Of a stretch of DNA of 59,775 bases, positions 47,365-58,012 are shown in pieces. This DNA comes from MED-G116 sp038147495 (GTDB lineage Bacteria > Pseudomonadota > Alphaproteobacteria > Puniceispirillales > Puniceispirillaceae). Positions within the stretch are counted from its first letter, which is position 1, and each line of letters starts with the position of its first letter. The stretch spans positions 1 through 59,775 of the forward strand of contig JAYQTT010000019.1 in the NCBI GenBank assembly GCA_038147495.1, given 5' to 3'. A program made the translations under genes and the position numbers. Under the pieces are notes generated by a model that did no database searches, was not told where the DNA came from, and was given only the letters and a program-made list of their open reading frames with translations.

Positions 47365-48054
47365 ATGACCAAAGACACCGATGACCGGACTGTAACGGCC
47401 GAGCAGGTTCTGAAATTTCTGGCAGACAACCCGGACTTTCTGGCCGGGTTGGGCCAGCCGGTTCCATCGGGTGAAACCGACAGCAAAATCATTGATTTGA
47501 CACCGGCGATTGCGAAAAAGGCGCGCAATGAAGCCCGCAAGATTGGCCAGCAAAAAAAATCCATTATCAGCCTTGCCGCCGAAAACATGGTCAATTGGAA
47601 GCGCCTGCATCACGCAGCGCTGGCCTTGCTGGCCGCACAGGATGCCAACCAGCTGTTTCACGTGATCGCTGAAGAATTTCCACCCATATTCGATCTGTCG
47701 TCCTGTTATCTGATCACCGCCAGTCCGGTTATGTATGATCTGGCCGCACAGGATGGGGCCATCTTATGCACAGATACGACACTGGCAGAGATCAGCGCAG
47801 GCAATACATTGACACTTGGCCCACCGGCAGAAGCAATAAAGGCCTTGATTGATTGCGCCCCGGAAAGCTGTGCAATTGTGGCGCTACCCGATCAACTGGC
47901 GGCGCCGGTTGCGCAAACCATATTGGTACTTGGCGGCAAAACTGACACATCATTTACACCCGACCTTGCCAATGATCTGTTGGTGTTGTTGGCTGAAATG
48001 GTTGGTGTTGCGCTCACAGCCTGCCTTGAAAGAGCGTCGGCGGAGACAGATTGA
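47365..48054 (+). CDS. DUF484 family protein
   Basis: 229 residues. N-terminal VTAEQVLKFLADNPDFLAGL is the DUF484 signature; a charged helix (AIAKKARNEARKIGQQKKS) leads to a GAF-like C-terminal domain (FDLSSCYLITASPVM ... LLAEMVGVALTACLE). Members sit upstream of xerC across proteobacteria, but their role is not established; a link to chromosome dimer resolution is inferred only from context. Its stop overlaps the xerC start (ATGA), so the two are translationally coupled. Confidence 0.88.
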   Translation: MTKDTDDRTVTAEQVLKFLADNPDFLAGLGQPVPSGETDSKIIDLTPAIAKKARNEARKIGQQKKSIISLAAENMVNWKRLHHAALALLAAQDANQLFHVIAEEFPPIFDLSSCYLITASPVMYDLAAQDGAILCTDTTLAEISAGNTLTLGPPAEAIKALIDCAPESCAIVALPDQLAAPVAQTILVLGGKTDTSFTPDLANDLLVLLAEMVGVALTACLERASAETD

Positions 48055-48953
48055 TGATCGCGCCAGCGCATCGAGAGGCTTGGCTGAATTGGCTACAACA
48101 TGAAAAGCGCTATGGCGCCAATACGCTTGCGGCCTATGAGGCCGACCTTGATGATTTTACCAGCTTCATGATGACCGCCGGACATGGCCAGGGCCAGACG
48201 GTGCCTGTCAATCGTACGCAATTTCGAAGCTGGCTTGCGGATATGGCGCATCGCGACCTGGCCCGCACAACAATTGCACGGCGTATTTCCTCGCTACGCA
48301 GCTTTTATCGCTTTTGCGGCCAGACCGGCATTGCCGACATTGCCGATATGAGTTGGCTGCGCGCGCCGCGGCCACCACGTTCCGTGCCTAAATCGATTTC
48401 TGAAGCGGATATGAAGGCGCTTCTGGATGCGATCTTCCGGCGGCGCGGTGCGGACTGGTCAAAACAGCGCGACTTCGCCTTGCTGATGCTTCTGTACGGC
48501 GCTGGACTTCGTATTTCTGAAGCGCTTGGCCTGCGCCGTGGTGATGCGCCTTTGTCCGACTGGCTGAGCATCACCGGCAAGGGCGGCAAAATGCGTGATA
48601 TACCGGTGCTTCCAGCCACAGCCGAAGCGGTTGCTGACTATCTTGATTGCTGTCCGTTTGATGACGGGCCGCAGGGCCCACTGTTCTTCAGCAACCGTGG
48701 CCAAGCCTTTGGCCCGCGCGCCGCGCAAAGATTGGTTGAGGGACTGCGCCATGACCTTGGCCTGCCAAACCATGTCACACCCCATGCGCTTCGCCATGCC
48801 TTTGCCACACATATTCTTGGCAAGGGTGGGGACCTTCGTGCCATTCAGGAACTCTTGGGTCATGCCAGCCTGTCGACAACACAGCGATATACGACTGTCG
48901 ATGACGCGCATTTGCAACGCGTGCATGACCAGACGCACCCGCGCGCACGCTGA
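48051..48953 (+). CDS. xerC: Tyrosine recombinase XerC
   Basis: Site-specific recombinase resolving chromosome dimers at dif with XerD. 300 residues, SAM-like N-terminal domain (to about 105), catalytic domain with all six active residues: R154 (GAGLRISEALGL), K177 (ITGKGGK), H245 and R248 (HALRHAFATHIL), H271 (LLGHAS) and the nucleophile Y280 (TQRYTTV). XerC over XerD is inferred from the DUF484 partner. No phage or integron genes are near, so it is the housekeeping copy. Clean frame. Confidence 0.93.
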   Translation: MMIAPAHREAWLNWLQHEKRYGANTLAAYEADLDDFTSFMMTAGHGQGQTVPVNRTQFRSWLADMAHRDLARTTIARRISSLRSFYRFCGQTGIADIADMSWLRAPRPPRSVPKSISEADMKALLDAIFRRRGADWSKQRDFALLMLLYGAGLRISEALGLRRGDAPLSDWLSITGKGGKMRDIPVLPATAEAVADYLDCCPFDDGPQGPLFFSNRGQAFGPRAAQRLVEGLRHDLGLPNHVTPHALRHAFATHILGKGGDLRAIQELLGHASLSTTQRYTTVDDAHLQRVHDQTHPRAR

Positions 48954-48971
48954 CATCAGCGCAGGATTTGG

Positions 48972-50380
48972 CTAGATATGAATGGCGCGGCCGTCAACGG
49001 CCAGGGCCGCTTCTTTTACCGCTTCATTAAGGGTTGGATGACCGTGGCAGGTGCGGGCGATGTCTTCGGCCGATGCGCCAAATGCCATCGCCGTTGCGCA
49101 TTCATGGATGATCGTTCCTGCTTCATGACCAATGATATGGACACCAAGCACGCGGTCTGTTTCGGCGCAGGCAAGAATTTTCACAAAACCGTCGGTATGG
49201 CCGGTTGCCTTTGCACGGCTGTTTGCCAGCATCGGGAAGCTGCCCTTGGTATAGGCGATACCCTCAGCCTTGAGCGCCTCCTCACTTTTGCCAAGCGTTG
49301 CCACTTCGGGCGCGGTATAGACGATCCCGGGCACGGCGTCATAATCAACATGCCCGGCCTTGCCTGCCATCATTTCCACAGCCGCAACGCCATCTTCTTC
49401 TGCCTTATGCGCCAGCATTGGCCCATTGATGACGTCACCAATCGCAAACACATCTTCAAGCGAGGTTTCAAATCTGGCATCAACTTTGATCCGGCCTCTT
49501 TCGTCCAGCGCCACGCCAGCCTGCTCAAGGCCAAGCCCGTCAACAACCGGATGACGACCAATCGAAACCAGCGCGACATCTGCCTCGATCGTTTCGGCAT
49601 CACCACCATTGGCAGGCGCCACCGAAAGGGTCACACCTGTTTTGCTGGCCTTGGCTGATTTCACCGCCGTTTTCAAGCGGAAGGACAGACCTTGCCGTTT
49701 GGCAATTGCCAGAAATTTCTTGGCAATCTCGTCATCCATTCCGGGCAGGATACGCGGTAGAAATTCGATGACTTCTACCTCTGCACCAAGTCGGGCCCAG
49801 ACTGTTCCAAGCTCAAGTCCAATATAGCCTGCGCCAATGACAACCAGCTTCTTTGGCAATTTTGTCAGCGCCAACGCGCCCGTTGAGCTCACAATTCGCT
49901 TTTCATCAATCTCGACACCCGGAAGGCTGGAAGCGTGGCTTCCTGTGGCAATCAAAATGCGTGTGCAGCTATAGCTGCCTTTGTCCGACCCCTTGGTTAA
50001 CGTGACCGCGCCGGTGCCATCAATTCTGGCCTCACCATGCAGGCGGGTGATCTTGTTCTTCTTGAACAAAAAATCGATGCCACTTGTCAGGCCGGCGACA
50101 ATCTCATCCTTGTTTTCCTGCATTTTCGCAAGATCAAGGCTCGCGCCCTTTACTGTGACGCCAAGTTTCTCCAGCGCACCATCGGCGACATTGGCATATT
50201 GTTCAGAGGCATGAAGCAGTGCCTTTGAGGGGATGCAGCCAACATTCAGGCATGTCCCACCCAAGGTATCACGCCGGTCAACACAGGCCACTTTCATTCC
50301 AAGCTGTGCCGCCCTTATTGCAGCAACGTAACCACCCGGGCCAGCCTGATGACAATCAGGTCAAATTGTGTTTCAGCCAT
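48972..50380 (-). CDS. lpdA: Dihydrolipoamide dehydrogenase (E3; one frameshift near the start)
   Basis: FAD enzyme reoxidising dihydrolipoamide of 2-oxoacid dehydrogenases. The redox disulfide is in GGTCLNVGCIPSK and the catalytic His in HGHPTLNEAVKEAAL. The open frame begins at 50297 without the FAD loop. ATG 50380 gives MAETQFDLIVI, and one missing base near 50350 links it to GAGPGGYVAAIRAAQLGMKVA. Corrected length is about 467 residues. Being last in the suc cluster, it is the E3 for 2-oxoglutarate dehydrogenase. Converges with xerC, 18 bases away. Confidence 0.94.
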
Positions 50381-51710
50381 TTTCTGCTAGCTGGTCGCGA
50401 GGACTGTGCCTGCTTTCTATTGGATGATCAGGGCTAAACACCATGATCAAGCGACGCGGGTCTTCGATCATCTGTTTGATCCGCGCCAGGAACGACACCG
50501 CTTCACGGCCATCGATAATCCGGTGATCGTAGGACAGTGCCAGATACATCATCGGGCGGATCACGATTTGATCGTCGACAACAACAGCACGCTTTTCAAT
50601 CTTGTGCATTCCCAGAATGCCACTTTGCGGTGATTTGAGAATGGGAGTCGACATCAATGATCCATAGACGCCACCATTGGAGATGGTGAAGGTTCCGCCA
50701 GACATTTCATCGGGCTTGATTTTGCCATCACGTGCGCGCAATCCAAAATCACCAATCGCCTTTTCCATTTCGGCAAGGGTCATCTCGCCTGCATCCTTGA
50801 CGACAGGCACAACAAGACCTTGCGGCGTGCCAACAGCAACGCCGATATTGTAATAATTCTTGTAAATGATGTCGGTGCCATCAATCTCGGCATTCACCGC
50901 AGGGAATTCACGCAGGGCCTGAACAGCGGCAAGCGTGAACATCCCCATAAAACCAAGACGCACATTGTGCGTTGCCTCAAACTCCTGCTTATAGTCACTG
51001 CGCATTGCCATCAATTGTGACATATCCACCTCGTTGAAGGTGGTCAGCATTGCCGCTGTGTTCTGGGCAAGCTTCAGACGGTCGGCAATCACCCGGCGCA
51101 GCTTTGACATTGGTACGCGCTCTTCACGCGCCGCATCGATTTCGCGCGGGGTAGCGCGTGGCGGTGCAACCGGCGCGCTGGCAGTCACAGAAGCAGCCGG
51201 GGCAGATGCGCCGCCACCCTTCATTGCCGCCAGAACATCGGCCTTGGTAATCCGGCCATCAACACCGGTGCCAGTGATCCGGTTTGCATCGAGGTTATTT
51301 TCTTCGACCAAACGGCGCACGGCAGGAGACAGCGGATGCGCTGACGAAGAGGCTGTCGCAGCAACAGGCGCGGCCGCAGGCGTCGGCTCTGAAGTTGTGT
51401 CTGTTGATGCACCAGCAGCCTTTTCGGCAGGCGCGCTTTCAGACGAGCCGCTTTTGGCAGGCGCAGCTGACGCCCCTGCCTCGACACGCGCCAGAAGGGC
51501 GCCAACCTCAACCGTGCTTCCCTCGGCCGCAACAATATCAGCGAGTGTGCCCGCAACAGGTGACGGCACTTCAAGTGTGACCTTATCTGTTTCAAGCTCG
51601 ACCACCGGCTCATCCTGCGCGATGGCGTCTCCGGCCTTCTTCATCCAGCGCGCAACCGTTGCATCACTTACTGACTCACCAAGGGTTGGAACAACTATTT
51701 CAACAGCCAT
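50373..51710 (-). CDS. sucB: 2-oxoglutarate dehydrogenase E2, dihydrolipoamide succinyltransferase
   Basis: Core of the 2-oxoglutarate dehydrogenase complex (also called odhB). Lipoyl domain with K43 in LETDKVTLE, an Ala/Pro linker (about 80-125), E3/E1-binding domain LSPAVRRLVEENNLDANRITGTG, and the catalytic domain ending ALSYDHRIIDGREAVSFL. ATG 51710 is preceded by GGAGGG. After DPRRL the frame continues 20 residues and overlaps lpdA by eight bases; family members end near DPRRL, so a break there with the true stop at 50434 is likely. Confidence 0.95.
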   Translation of the reverse strand: MAVEIVVPTLGESVSDATVARWMKKAGDAIAQDEPVVELETDKVTLEVPSPVAGTLADIVAAEGSTVEVGALLARVEAGASAAPAKSGSSESAPAEKAAGASTDTTSEPTPAAAPVAATASSSAHPLSPAVRRLVEENNLDANRITGTGVDGRITKADVLAAMKGGGASAPAASVTASAPVAPPRATPREIDAAREERVPMSKLRRVIADRLKLAQNTAAMLTTFNEVDMSQLMAMRSDYKQEFEATHNVRLGFMGMFTLAAVQALREFPAVNAEIDGTDIIYKNYYNIGVAVGTPQGLVVPVVKDAGEMTLAEMEKAIGDFGLRARDGKIKPDEMSGGTFTISNGGVYGSLMSTPILKSPQSGILGMHKIEKRAVVVDDQIVIRPMMYLALSYDHRIIDGREAVSFLARIKQMIEDPRRLIMVFSPDHPIESRHSPRDQLAENG

Positions 51711-51787
51711 TTTCAGCACCCTCCTCTGGTGCCTTGTGCATTATCGGTTGGTCGCTATGGCCCAACACATGATCGCCAAGATATTGT

Positions 51788-54742
51788 CTATTCTGCCGCC
51801 GCCGCATCAGTTGAAGCGTCCAGCCCAAGCGCCGCTGCAACAAGCGCCTGCTGCTCACGATTATGCCGCGCAAGTGACCCGGTGGCCGGCGATGCCGCCG
51901 CGTCACGACCCGCATAAACCAGCCTTTGTTGCTTGACGCCATTTTCCGACATGATTGTCTCAATGAAGTCACGGACCAAGAACCATGATCCCATATTTTG
52001 CGGCTCTTCCTGACACCAGATGAAATCAGCCTTTGGTGTCTTCGAGATCAATTCGGAAAGCGCCTTTGTCGGGAACGGGTAAAGCTGTTCCAGCCGGATA
52101 ATCTCAACATCCCATGCCGCCAATTCATCACGCTTGGCTGCAAGATCGAAATAGACCTTACCACTACACATTACGACACGCTTTGCCTTGCCATGCCGAA
52201 CCTTTGTGTCGCGCTCATCAAGAACACGGTGGAAACTTGTATCCGGGCCCATATCTTCAAGACGCGAGACACACGCCTTGTGTCGCAACAGTGATTTCGG
52301 CGTCATGATCACCAGCGGCTTGCGGAAATCGCGGCGCAACTGACGACGCAGAACATGAAAATAATTCGCCGGTGTGGTGCAGTTCACAACCTGCATATTG
52401 TCCTCGGCACAAAGCTGCAGATATCGCTCCAGCCGTGCTGATGAATGTTCAGGGCCCTGCCCCTCATATCCATGCGGCAGCAACAGAACCAGCGCGTTCA
52501 TGCGAAGCCATTTTGCCTCACCGGATGAAATGAATTGATCAATGACCACCTGAGCGCCATTGGCAAAATCACCAAATTGCGCTTCCCACATGACCAGCGC
52601 ATTCGGGTCAACCTGTGAAAACCCGTATTCAAAGCCCATCACCGACGCCTCTGAAGAGGGTGGTCAATCACCTCAAAATCAGCCTGATCGGATCAAGATG
52701 CATCAACGGCGCGTAACGTTCTTCCGGTGTTCTGATCGACAAAGACAGCGTGCCGCTGGCTGAAGGTGCCACGACATGAGTCCTGACCAGACAAGCGGAC
52801 CAAATTACCTTCCAGAAGCAGCGAGCCAAAGGCCAGATGCTCTGCGGTAGCCCAATCGATATTGGTGCCTTCCTCGATGGTCTTCGCACGATTGCCAAGC
52901 ACACGAAGCAATTTTGAATTAAGGGTCATATGCTCCGGCGGCGTTGTGATCGATTTGCCAATACGGCGAAGCACATCAGTTCAACCGCGGTTTGGCCACG
53001 CCGCTCAACACCATGTGCTTTACGCATGCCCGACCAGCTTCCCTCAAGCCAATCAGCCTTGTTTGGTCGATAGCTTGTCCCAGCCTCAAATTCGGCATCA
53101 AGATAGGCAAGCCGGTCATCAATGACCTTCTGGACTTCATCCTCGCGATAGACGCCCTCATCCACCAGCCGTTGGGCATAGATTTCACAGGTGCTTGGAT
53201 GTTCACCAATTGCCTTATACATCTGCGGCTGAGTGAAGGCTGGCTCATCACCTTCATTATGGCCAAACCGGCGATAGCAGAACATGTCGATGACAACATC
53301 CGTGCCGAACGCCTGACGGAATTCAGTGGCAATACGGGCCATATGCACCACCGCTTCGGGATCATCACCATTCACATGGAAAATGGCGCCATGACCATCT
53401 TCGCGACATCGGTCGGATAGGGGATGATCGCGAATAATTCGGGCTGGTGGTAAATCCAATCTGGTTGTTCACGATGATATGGATTGTGCCACCGGTGCGG
53501 TATCCGCGCAGCGCCGAAAAGCAAAGGTTTCGGCAACAACACCTCCTGTCCGGCGAAGGCCGCATCACCATGCAGCAAAATGCCCAGAACCTTGGTCCGA
53601 TCAACATCATTTTGCTGCTGTTGCTTGGCCCGAACACGCCCCACAACCACAGGATCAACAATCTCCAGATGCGATGGATTTGGCGCGAGGCTCAGATGCA
53701 CTTCTTCACCGTCAAATTCACGGTCAGCCGAAGCGCCCATGTGATATTTCACATCACCTGATCCGCCTGCTTCTTCAGGATTGGCCGGGTTGCCGAGAAA
53801 TTCCGAGACGATCGCGCGAAACGGCTTGGCCAACACATTATGCAGCACATTCAGCCGGCCCCGATGGGCCATGCCGATAACCACCTCACCAAGTCCAATC
53901 TGGCTGCCACGCTTGAGGATCTGCTCAAGGGCGGGGATTATGGCTTCACCACCATCAAGGCCAAAACGCTTGGTGCCGGTGTATTTTTTGTGCAGATAGC
54001 GCTCAAACTCGGTGGCGTCGACAAGCCGCTCATAAATCGCCTGCTTGCCGCGTATGGTAAAATCTGTCCGATTGCCAATCGCTTCAATTCGTTCCTGAAT
54101 CCATGCCTTTTGCGCCGGATCCTGAATATGCATGAATTCGACACCGATGGTGCTGCAATAGGTTTTGCGCAGCAAGGCGAGGATTTCGCGCAAGGTTGCC
54201 GTTTCAAGGCCAAGCACATAATCAATAAAGATCGGTCGGTCCCAATCATCCTCACCAAATCCGTATGTTGCCGGATCAAGCTCTGGATGAATCGGCTTTT
54301 CTTCCAGCGCCAATGGGTCCAGCTTGGCCAAAAGATGGCCACGGATACGATAGGCACGGATCAGCATCACCGCGCGAAGCGAGTCCAATGTCGCCGCGCG
54401 AATATCCGCTGCCTCGACATGTCGTCCGGCAACATGGCCCTCGGCCACGGCCTTGATCGAGGCATCCGGATCGATTGCACCAACCACACGGCTCGATTCT
54501 CGGCCCCAGCTTGGGCCGGCCTCAACAAGCGCACAATCGTGATTAAGCTGTCTTAGATGTTCGAAATAGCGTGCCCAGCTGCTATCCACCGATTTTGGAT
54601 CACGCACCCAGGCGGCATTCATCTCGGCTATAAAAGTGGCATTAACGCCCGACAACAAGCTGTCATCCGGCCCCAGTTGTTCGCCAGCATTATCCGCAAC
54701 ACCCTTACGATCAGAATTGGGTATTTGCCCGGAATCGTCCAT
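51788..54742 (-). CDS. sucA: 2-oxoglutarate dehydrogenase E1 (three or more frameshifts)
   Basis: Thiamine-diphosphate decarboxylase component. The N-terminal piece (54742 to about 53560) reads LLSGVNATFIAEMNAAWVRDPKSV and GMAHRGRLNVLHNVL; the middle piece has NNQIGFTTSPNYSRSSPYPTDVAKMVMAPIFHVNGDDPEAVVH and FCYRRFGHNEGDEPAFTQP; the last has MWEAQFGDFANGAQVVIDQFISSGEAKW. Breaks near 53565, 53385, 52935 and 52650; joined length is about 980 residues, normal for SucA. Lies 74 bases after sucD, with a hairpin in the gap. Confidence 0.95.
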
Positions 54743-54767
54743 TCGATAAATTCCCCAATCAAACAGC

Positions 54768-54792
54768 GTGAGACCAGTTTAAGCGGTCTCAC
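54768..54792 (-). promoter_or_regulatory. Hairpin in the sucD-sucA gap
   Basis: GTGAGACC and GGTCTCAC form a perfect eight-pair stem around a nine-base loop (54776-54784). It lies 25 bases upstream of the sucA start on the coding strand and has no T-tract, so an mRNA processing or stability element is more likely than a terminator. Confidence 0.5.
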
Positions 54793-54815
54793 AGTTGTTT
54801 CAAGTTGTTTGCATC

Positions 54816-55699
54816 CTAATTGCCAAATTCCGCGATGGCACGCTTCACCGCTTCACCAAGTCCCGCTGGTGATTCTGCCATGATAATGCCTGCCGCTTCC
54901 ATCGCCGCGATCTTGTCAGGCGCGGCACCACTGCCGCCACTGACGATGGCTCCGGCATGTCCCATCCGGCGCCCGGGAGGGGCGGTGCGACCGGCAATGA
55001 ATCCGGCAATCGGCTTCTTTTTGTCTTGGGCGGCATAAAAGGCGGCAGCCTCTTCCTCGGCCGAACCACCGATCTCACCGATCATCACAATGGCTTCGGT
55101 TTGATCATCAGCCAGAAACATTTCCAGACAATCGATAAAGTTGGTGCCGTTGACCGGATCACCACCAATGCCGATACAGGTTGACTGACCAAGCCCGGCG
55201 GCGGTTGTTTGTGCAACCGCTTCATAGGTCAGGGTTCCCGAACGCGAAACAATGCCGATTTTACCGGGCTCGTGGATATGTCCCGGCATAATGCCAATCT
55301 TACAGGCTCCAGGCGTAATGATTCCGGGGCAATTGGGCCCAATCAAGCGGCTTTTGCTGCCATCCAGCGCCCGCTTGACCCGCACCATATCCAGCACCGG
55401 AATGCCTTCGGTGATACAGATGATCAGCGGCATTCCCGCATCAATGGCCTCAAGAATGGAATCAGCAGCAAATGGCGGCGGCACATAGATCACTGATGCA
55501 TTGGCATCGGTTTTTGCCATCGCCTCGGCGACTGTGTTGAAAACCGGCAGGTCAAGATGTGTCTGGCCACCTTTGCCCGGTGTCACACCGCCAACCATGT
55601 TGGTGCCATAGGCAATTGCCTGCTCAGTGTGAAAGGTTCCTGAGCACCGGTGATTCCCTGACAGATGACGCGCGTCTGACTGTTTACTAGAACTGACAT
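54816..55699 (-). CDS. sucD: Succinyl-CoA ligase alpha subunit (one frameshift near the start)
   Basis: Substrate-level phosphorylation step of the TCA cycle. ATG 55699 gives SVLVNSQTRVICQGITGAQ; one missing base near 55640 joins GTFHTEQAIAYGTNMVGGVTPGKGG. The CoA-binding SRSGTLTYEAV, GGDPVNGTNFIDCL, IGEIGGSAEEEAA and the phosphohistidine GHAGAIVSGG are all in place. About 294 residues. 12 bases downstream of sucC. Confidence 0.95.
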
Positions 55700-55711
55700 C
55701 TGAAGCCCCCA

Positions 55712-56872
55712 CTATTTGATTGCCGCGACGATTTTCGCCGCTGCATCAGCAAGATTGTCGGCCGGGATGATCGCCATACCGGATTCGGCCAATATGTGTT
55801 TACCTTCGTCGACATTTGTCCCCTCAAGACGAACCACAAGCGGCTTGTCGAGGCCAAGTGAGCGAGCCGCCGAAACAACGCCTTCGGCAATGATGTCGCA
55901 GCGCATGATTCCACCAAAGATATTCACCAGAATACCTTTCACATTCTCGTCAGACAGAATGATTTTGAACGCTTCGGTCACACGTTCGGTGGTGGCACCG
56001 CCGCCAACATCCAGAAAATTGGCCGGTGACGCGCCATTCAACTCGATGATGTCCATCGTTGCCATGGCAAGGCCCGCACCATTCACCATACAGCCGATTT
56101 CACCGTCAAGCTTGATATAGTTCAGGTCAAATTCACTCGCCCGCACTTCTGCAGGATCTTCCTCGCTCAGATCACGCAATTCCATCACATTCGGATGACG
56201 GTACAAGGCGTTATCATCAAAGCTCATCTTTGCATCAAGCGCCAGCAGATCACCCGCGCCTGTTACCACCATCGGGTTGATCTCGACCAATGACGCATCC
56301 AGCTGATGAAACGCGGTATAGATGCCATGCAGAAATTTCGGCAATTGTTTGGCGCTTGCACCGGACAGGCCAAGCACACCAGCAAGCCGCCGGATGTGAT
56401 GCGGCTGCAAACCCGTTGCCGGATCAATCGCAACTGACAGGATTTTATCTGGCTGGCTGGCGGCAACCTCTTCGATATCCATGCCGCCTTCACTTGACGC
56501 GATGATCGTCACCCGGCTGCTGCCCCGATCAACAAGCATTGAGAGATACAGCTCATCAGCGATGTCGCATCCATCCTCAATATACAGGCGGCGCACCTCG
56601 CGGCCCTCTGGCCCGGTCTGGTGCGTAACAAGCGTTTTGCCAAGAATAGAGGCCGCGACCTCGGCCACCTGATCTTGCGATTGCACCACTTTGACGCCAC
56701 CCGCCTTGCCGCGGCCACCGGCATGAATTTGCGCCTTCACAACACAAACAGGACCGCCAAGCTCACGCGCTGCTGCCACAGCGTCATCAACTGAAAAGAC
56801 AGCCTTGCCACGTGGCACCGGCACACCATATTCGGCCAACAATGCCTTGGCCTGGTGTTCATGAATATTCAT
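55712..56872 (-). CDS. sucC: Succinyl-CoA ligase beta subunit
   Basis: ATP-grasp subunit binding the nucleotide and succinate. 386 residues, clean frame. Typical start MNIHEHQAKALLAEYGVPVP; VVKAQIHAGGRGKAGGVKVV is the ATP-grasp lysine region; EINPMVVTGAGDLLALDAKMSFDDNAL holds the metal ligands and VNIFGGIMRCDIIAEGV the succinate loop. Follows mdh by 47 bases; sucC-sucD are practically contiguous. Confidence 0.97.
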   Translation of the reverse strand: MNIHEHQAKALLAEYGVPVPRGKAVFSVDDAVAAARELGGPVCVVKAQIHAGGRGKAGGVKVVQSQDQVAEVAASILGKTLVTHQTGPEGREVRRLYIEDGCDIADELYLSMLVDRGSSRVTIIASSEGGMDIEEVAASQPDKILSVAIDPATGLQPHHIRRLAGVLGLSGASAKQLPKFLHGIYTAFHQLDASLVEINPMVVTGAGDLLALDAKMSFDDNALYRHPNVMELRDLSEEDPAEVRASEFDLNYIKLDGEIGCMVNGAGLAMATMDIIELNGASPANFLDVGGGATTERVTEAFKIILSDENVKGILVNIFGGIMRCDIIAEGVVSAARSLGLDKPLVVRLEGTNVDEGKHILAESGMAIIPADNLADAAAKIVAAIK

Positions 56873-56919
56873 GGAATGCTTCCCCCAAAAGCAACGGCGG
56901 GTAGGGTGTCCGCCTCAAA

Positions 56920-57869
56920 TCATTCAAGTCCGGCAACCACGTCATTCAACGCTTTCACAGCCGCAACCGATTTATCGAACATCGATTGTTCATCTTCATT
57001 CAACGAAATCTCAACAATCCGCTCAACGCCGCCTGCGCCAAGAACGACCGGCACACCCACATAAAGCCCGTCAAGGCCATAGGCACCATCGACATACGCC
57101 GCGCATGGAAGTATGCGCTTCTTGTCCTTGAGATAGGCATCTGCCATTTCGATCGCCGATGACGCCGGCGCATAAAAGGCTGAACCTGTTTTCAGCAGGC
57201 CAACGATCTCTGCACCGCCATCGCGGGTGCGTTGCACAATCTCGGCAATCCGCGCATCAGTAGACCAGCCCATCGCGACAAGATCGGGAACCGGAATGCC
57301 AGCGACAGCCGAATAGCGCACCAGCGGCACCATCGTGTCGCCATGACCACCAAGCACAAAGGCCGTGACATCTTCGACAGAGACATTGAATTCTTCGGCA
57401 AGAAACAGACGGAAGCGGGCCGAGTCAAGAACGCCAGCCATGCCAACAACACGCGAAGTTGGCAGACCCGAAGCCTGTTGCAGAACGCCAACCATGACAT
57501 CAAGCGGGTTGGTGATACAGATAACAAACGCATCCGGACAATGATCCTGATGCCAGCGCCGACCTGTTTCATCACATTGGTATTGATGCCAATCAGGTCA
57601 TCCCGGCTCATGCCCGGTTTGCGAGCCACACCGGCGGTCACGATCACCACATCGCTGCCCGCCAAAGCCGCATAATCATTTGCGCCTTTAACAGAAGCGT
57701 TGAAACCCTCAATCGGGCTTGCCTGGGCAATATCAAGGGCCTTTCCCTGCGGAATACCTTCTGCGATATCAAACAGAACAACGTCACCAAGTTCTTTCAA
57801 ACCGGCGAGAAGTGCCAAGGTGCCACCAATGTTGCCAGCACCGACAAGGGAGATTTTATTGCGAGCCAT
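56920..57869 (-). CDS. mdh: Malate dehydrogenase, LDH-like type (one frameshift)
   Basis: Oxidises malate to oxaloacetate with NAD+. ATG 57869 gives MARNKISLVGAGNIGG (NAD loop); GVARKPGMSRDDL, then after a one-base break near 57536 VICITNPLDVMV, VVGMAGVLDSARFR and the catalytic His in LGGHGDTMVPL. Joined length about 316 residues. The longer open frame to 57983 is not used. Opens the mdh-sucCDAB-lpdA unit after zapE; the 143-base upstream gap likely holds a promoter. Confidence 0.95.
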
Positions 57870-58012
57870 GATCCGAATTCCAATGTAAGCGAGAGTGATG
57901 CGGGGCGAGCAATCACCTGACGATTGGCAACCCCCGAATATTTGCCTTGGGTTTACAAAATTCTGGCTGGTGACACAAGGCAAAAGCCATTAAATCCGAC
58001 CCGATTATTATG

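Noticed and set aside
48051..48953. Mobile-element integrase
   Set aside because: The tyrosine recombinase overlaps DUF484 and lacks attachment repeats or phage genes; it is housekeeping XerC.
53840..54556. 238-codon open frame antisense to sucA
   Set aside because: Opposite the conserved N-terminal half of sucA; a by-product of codon bias.
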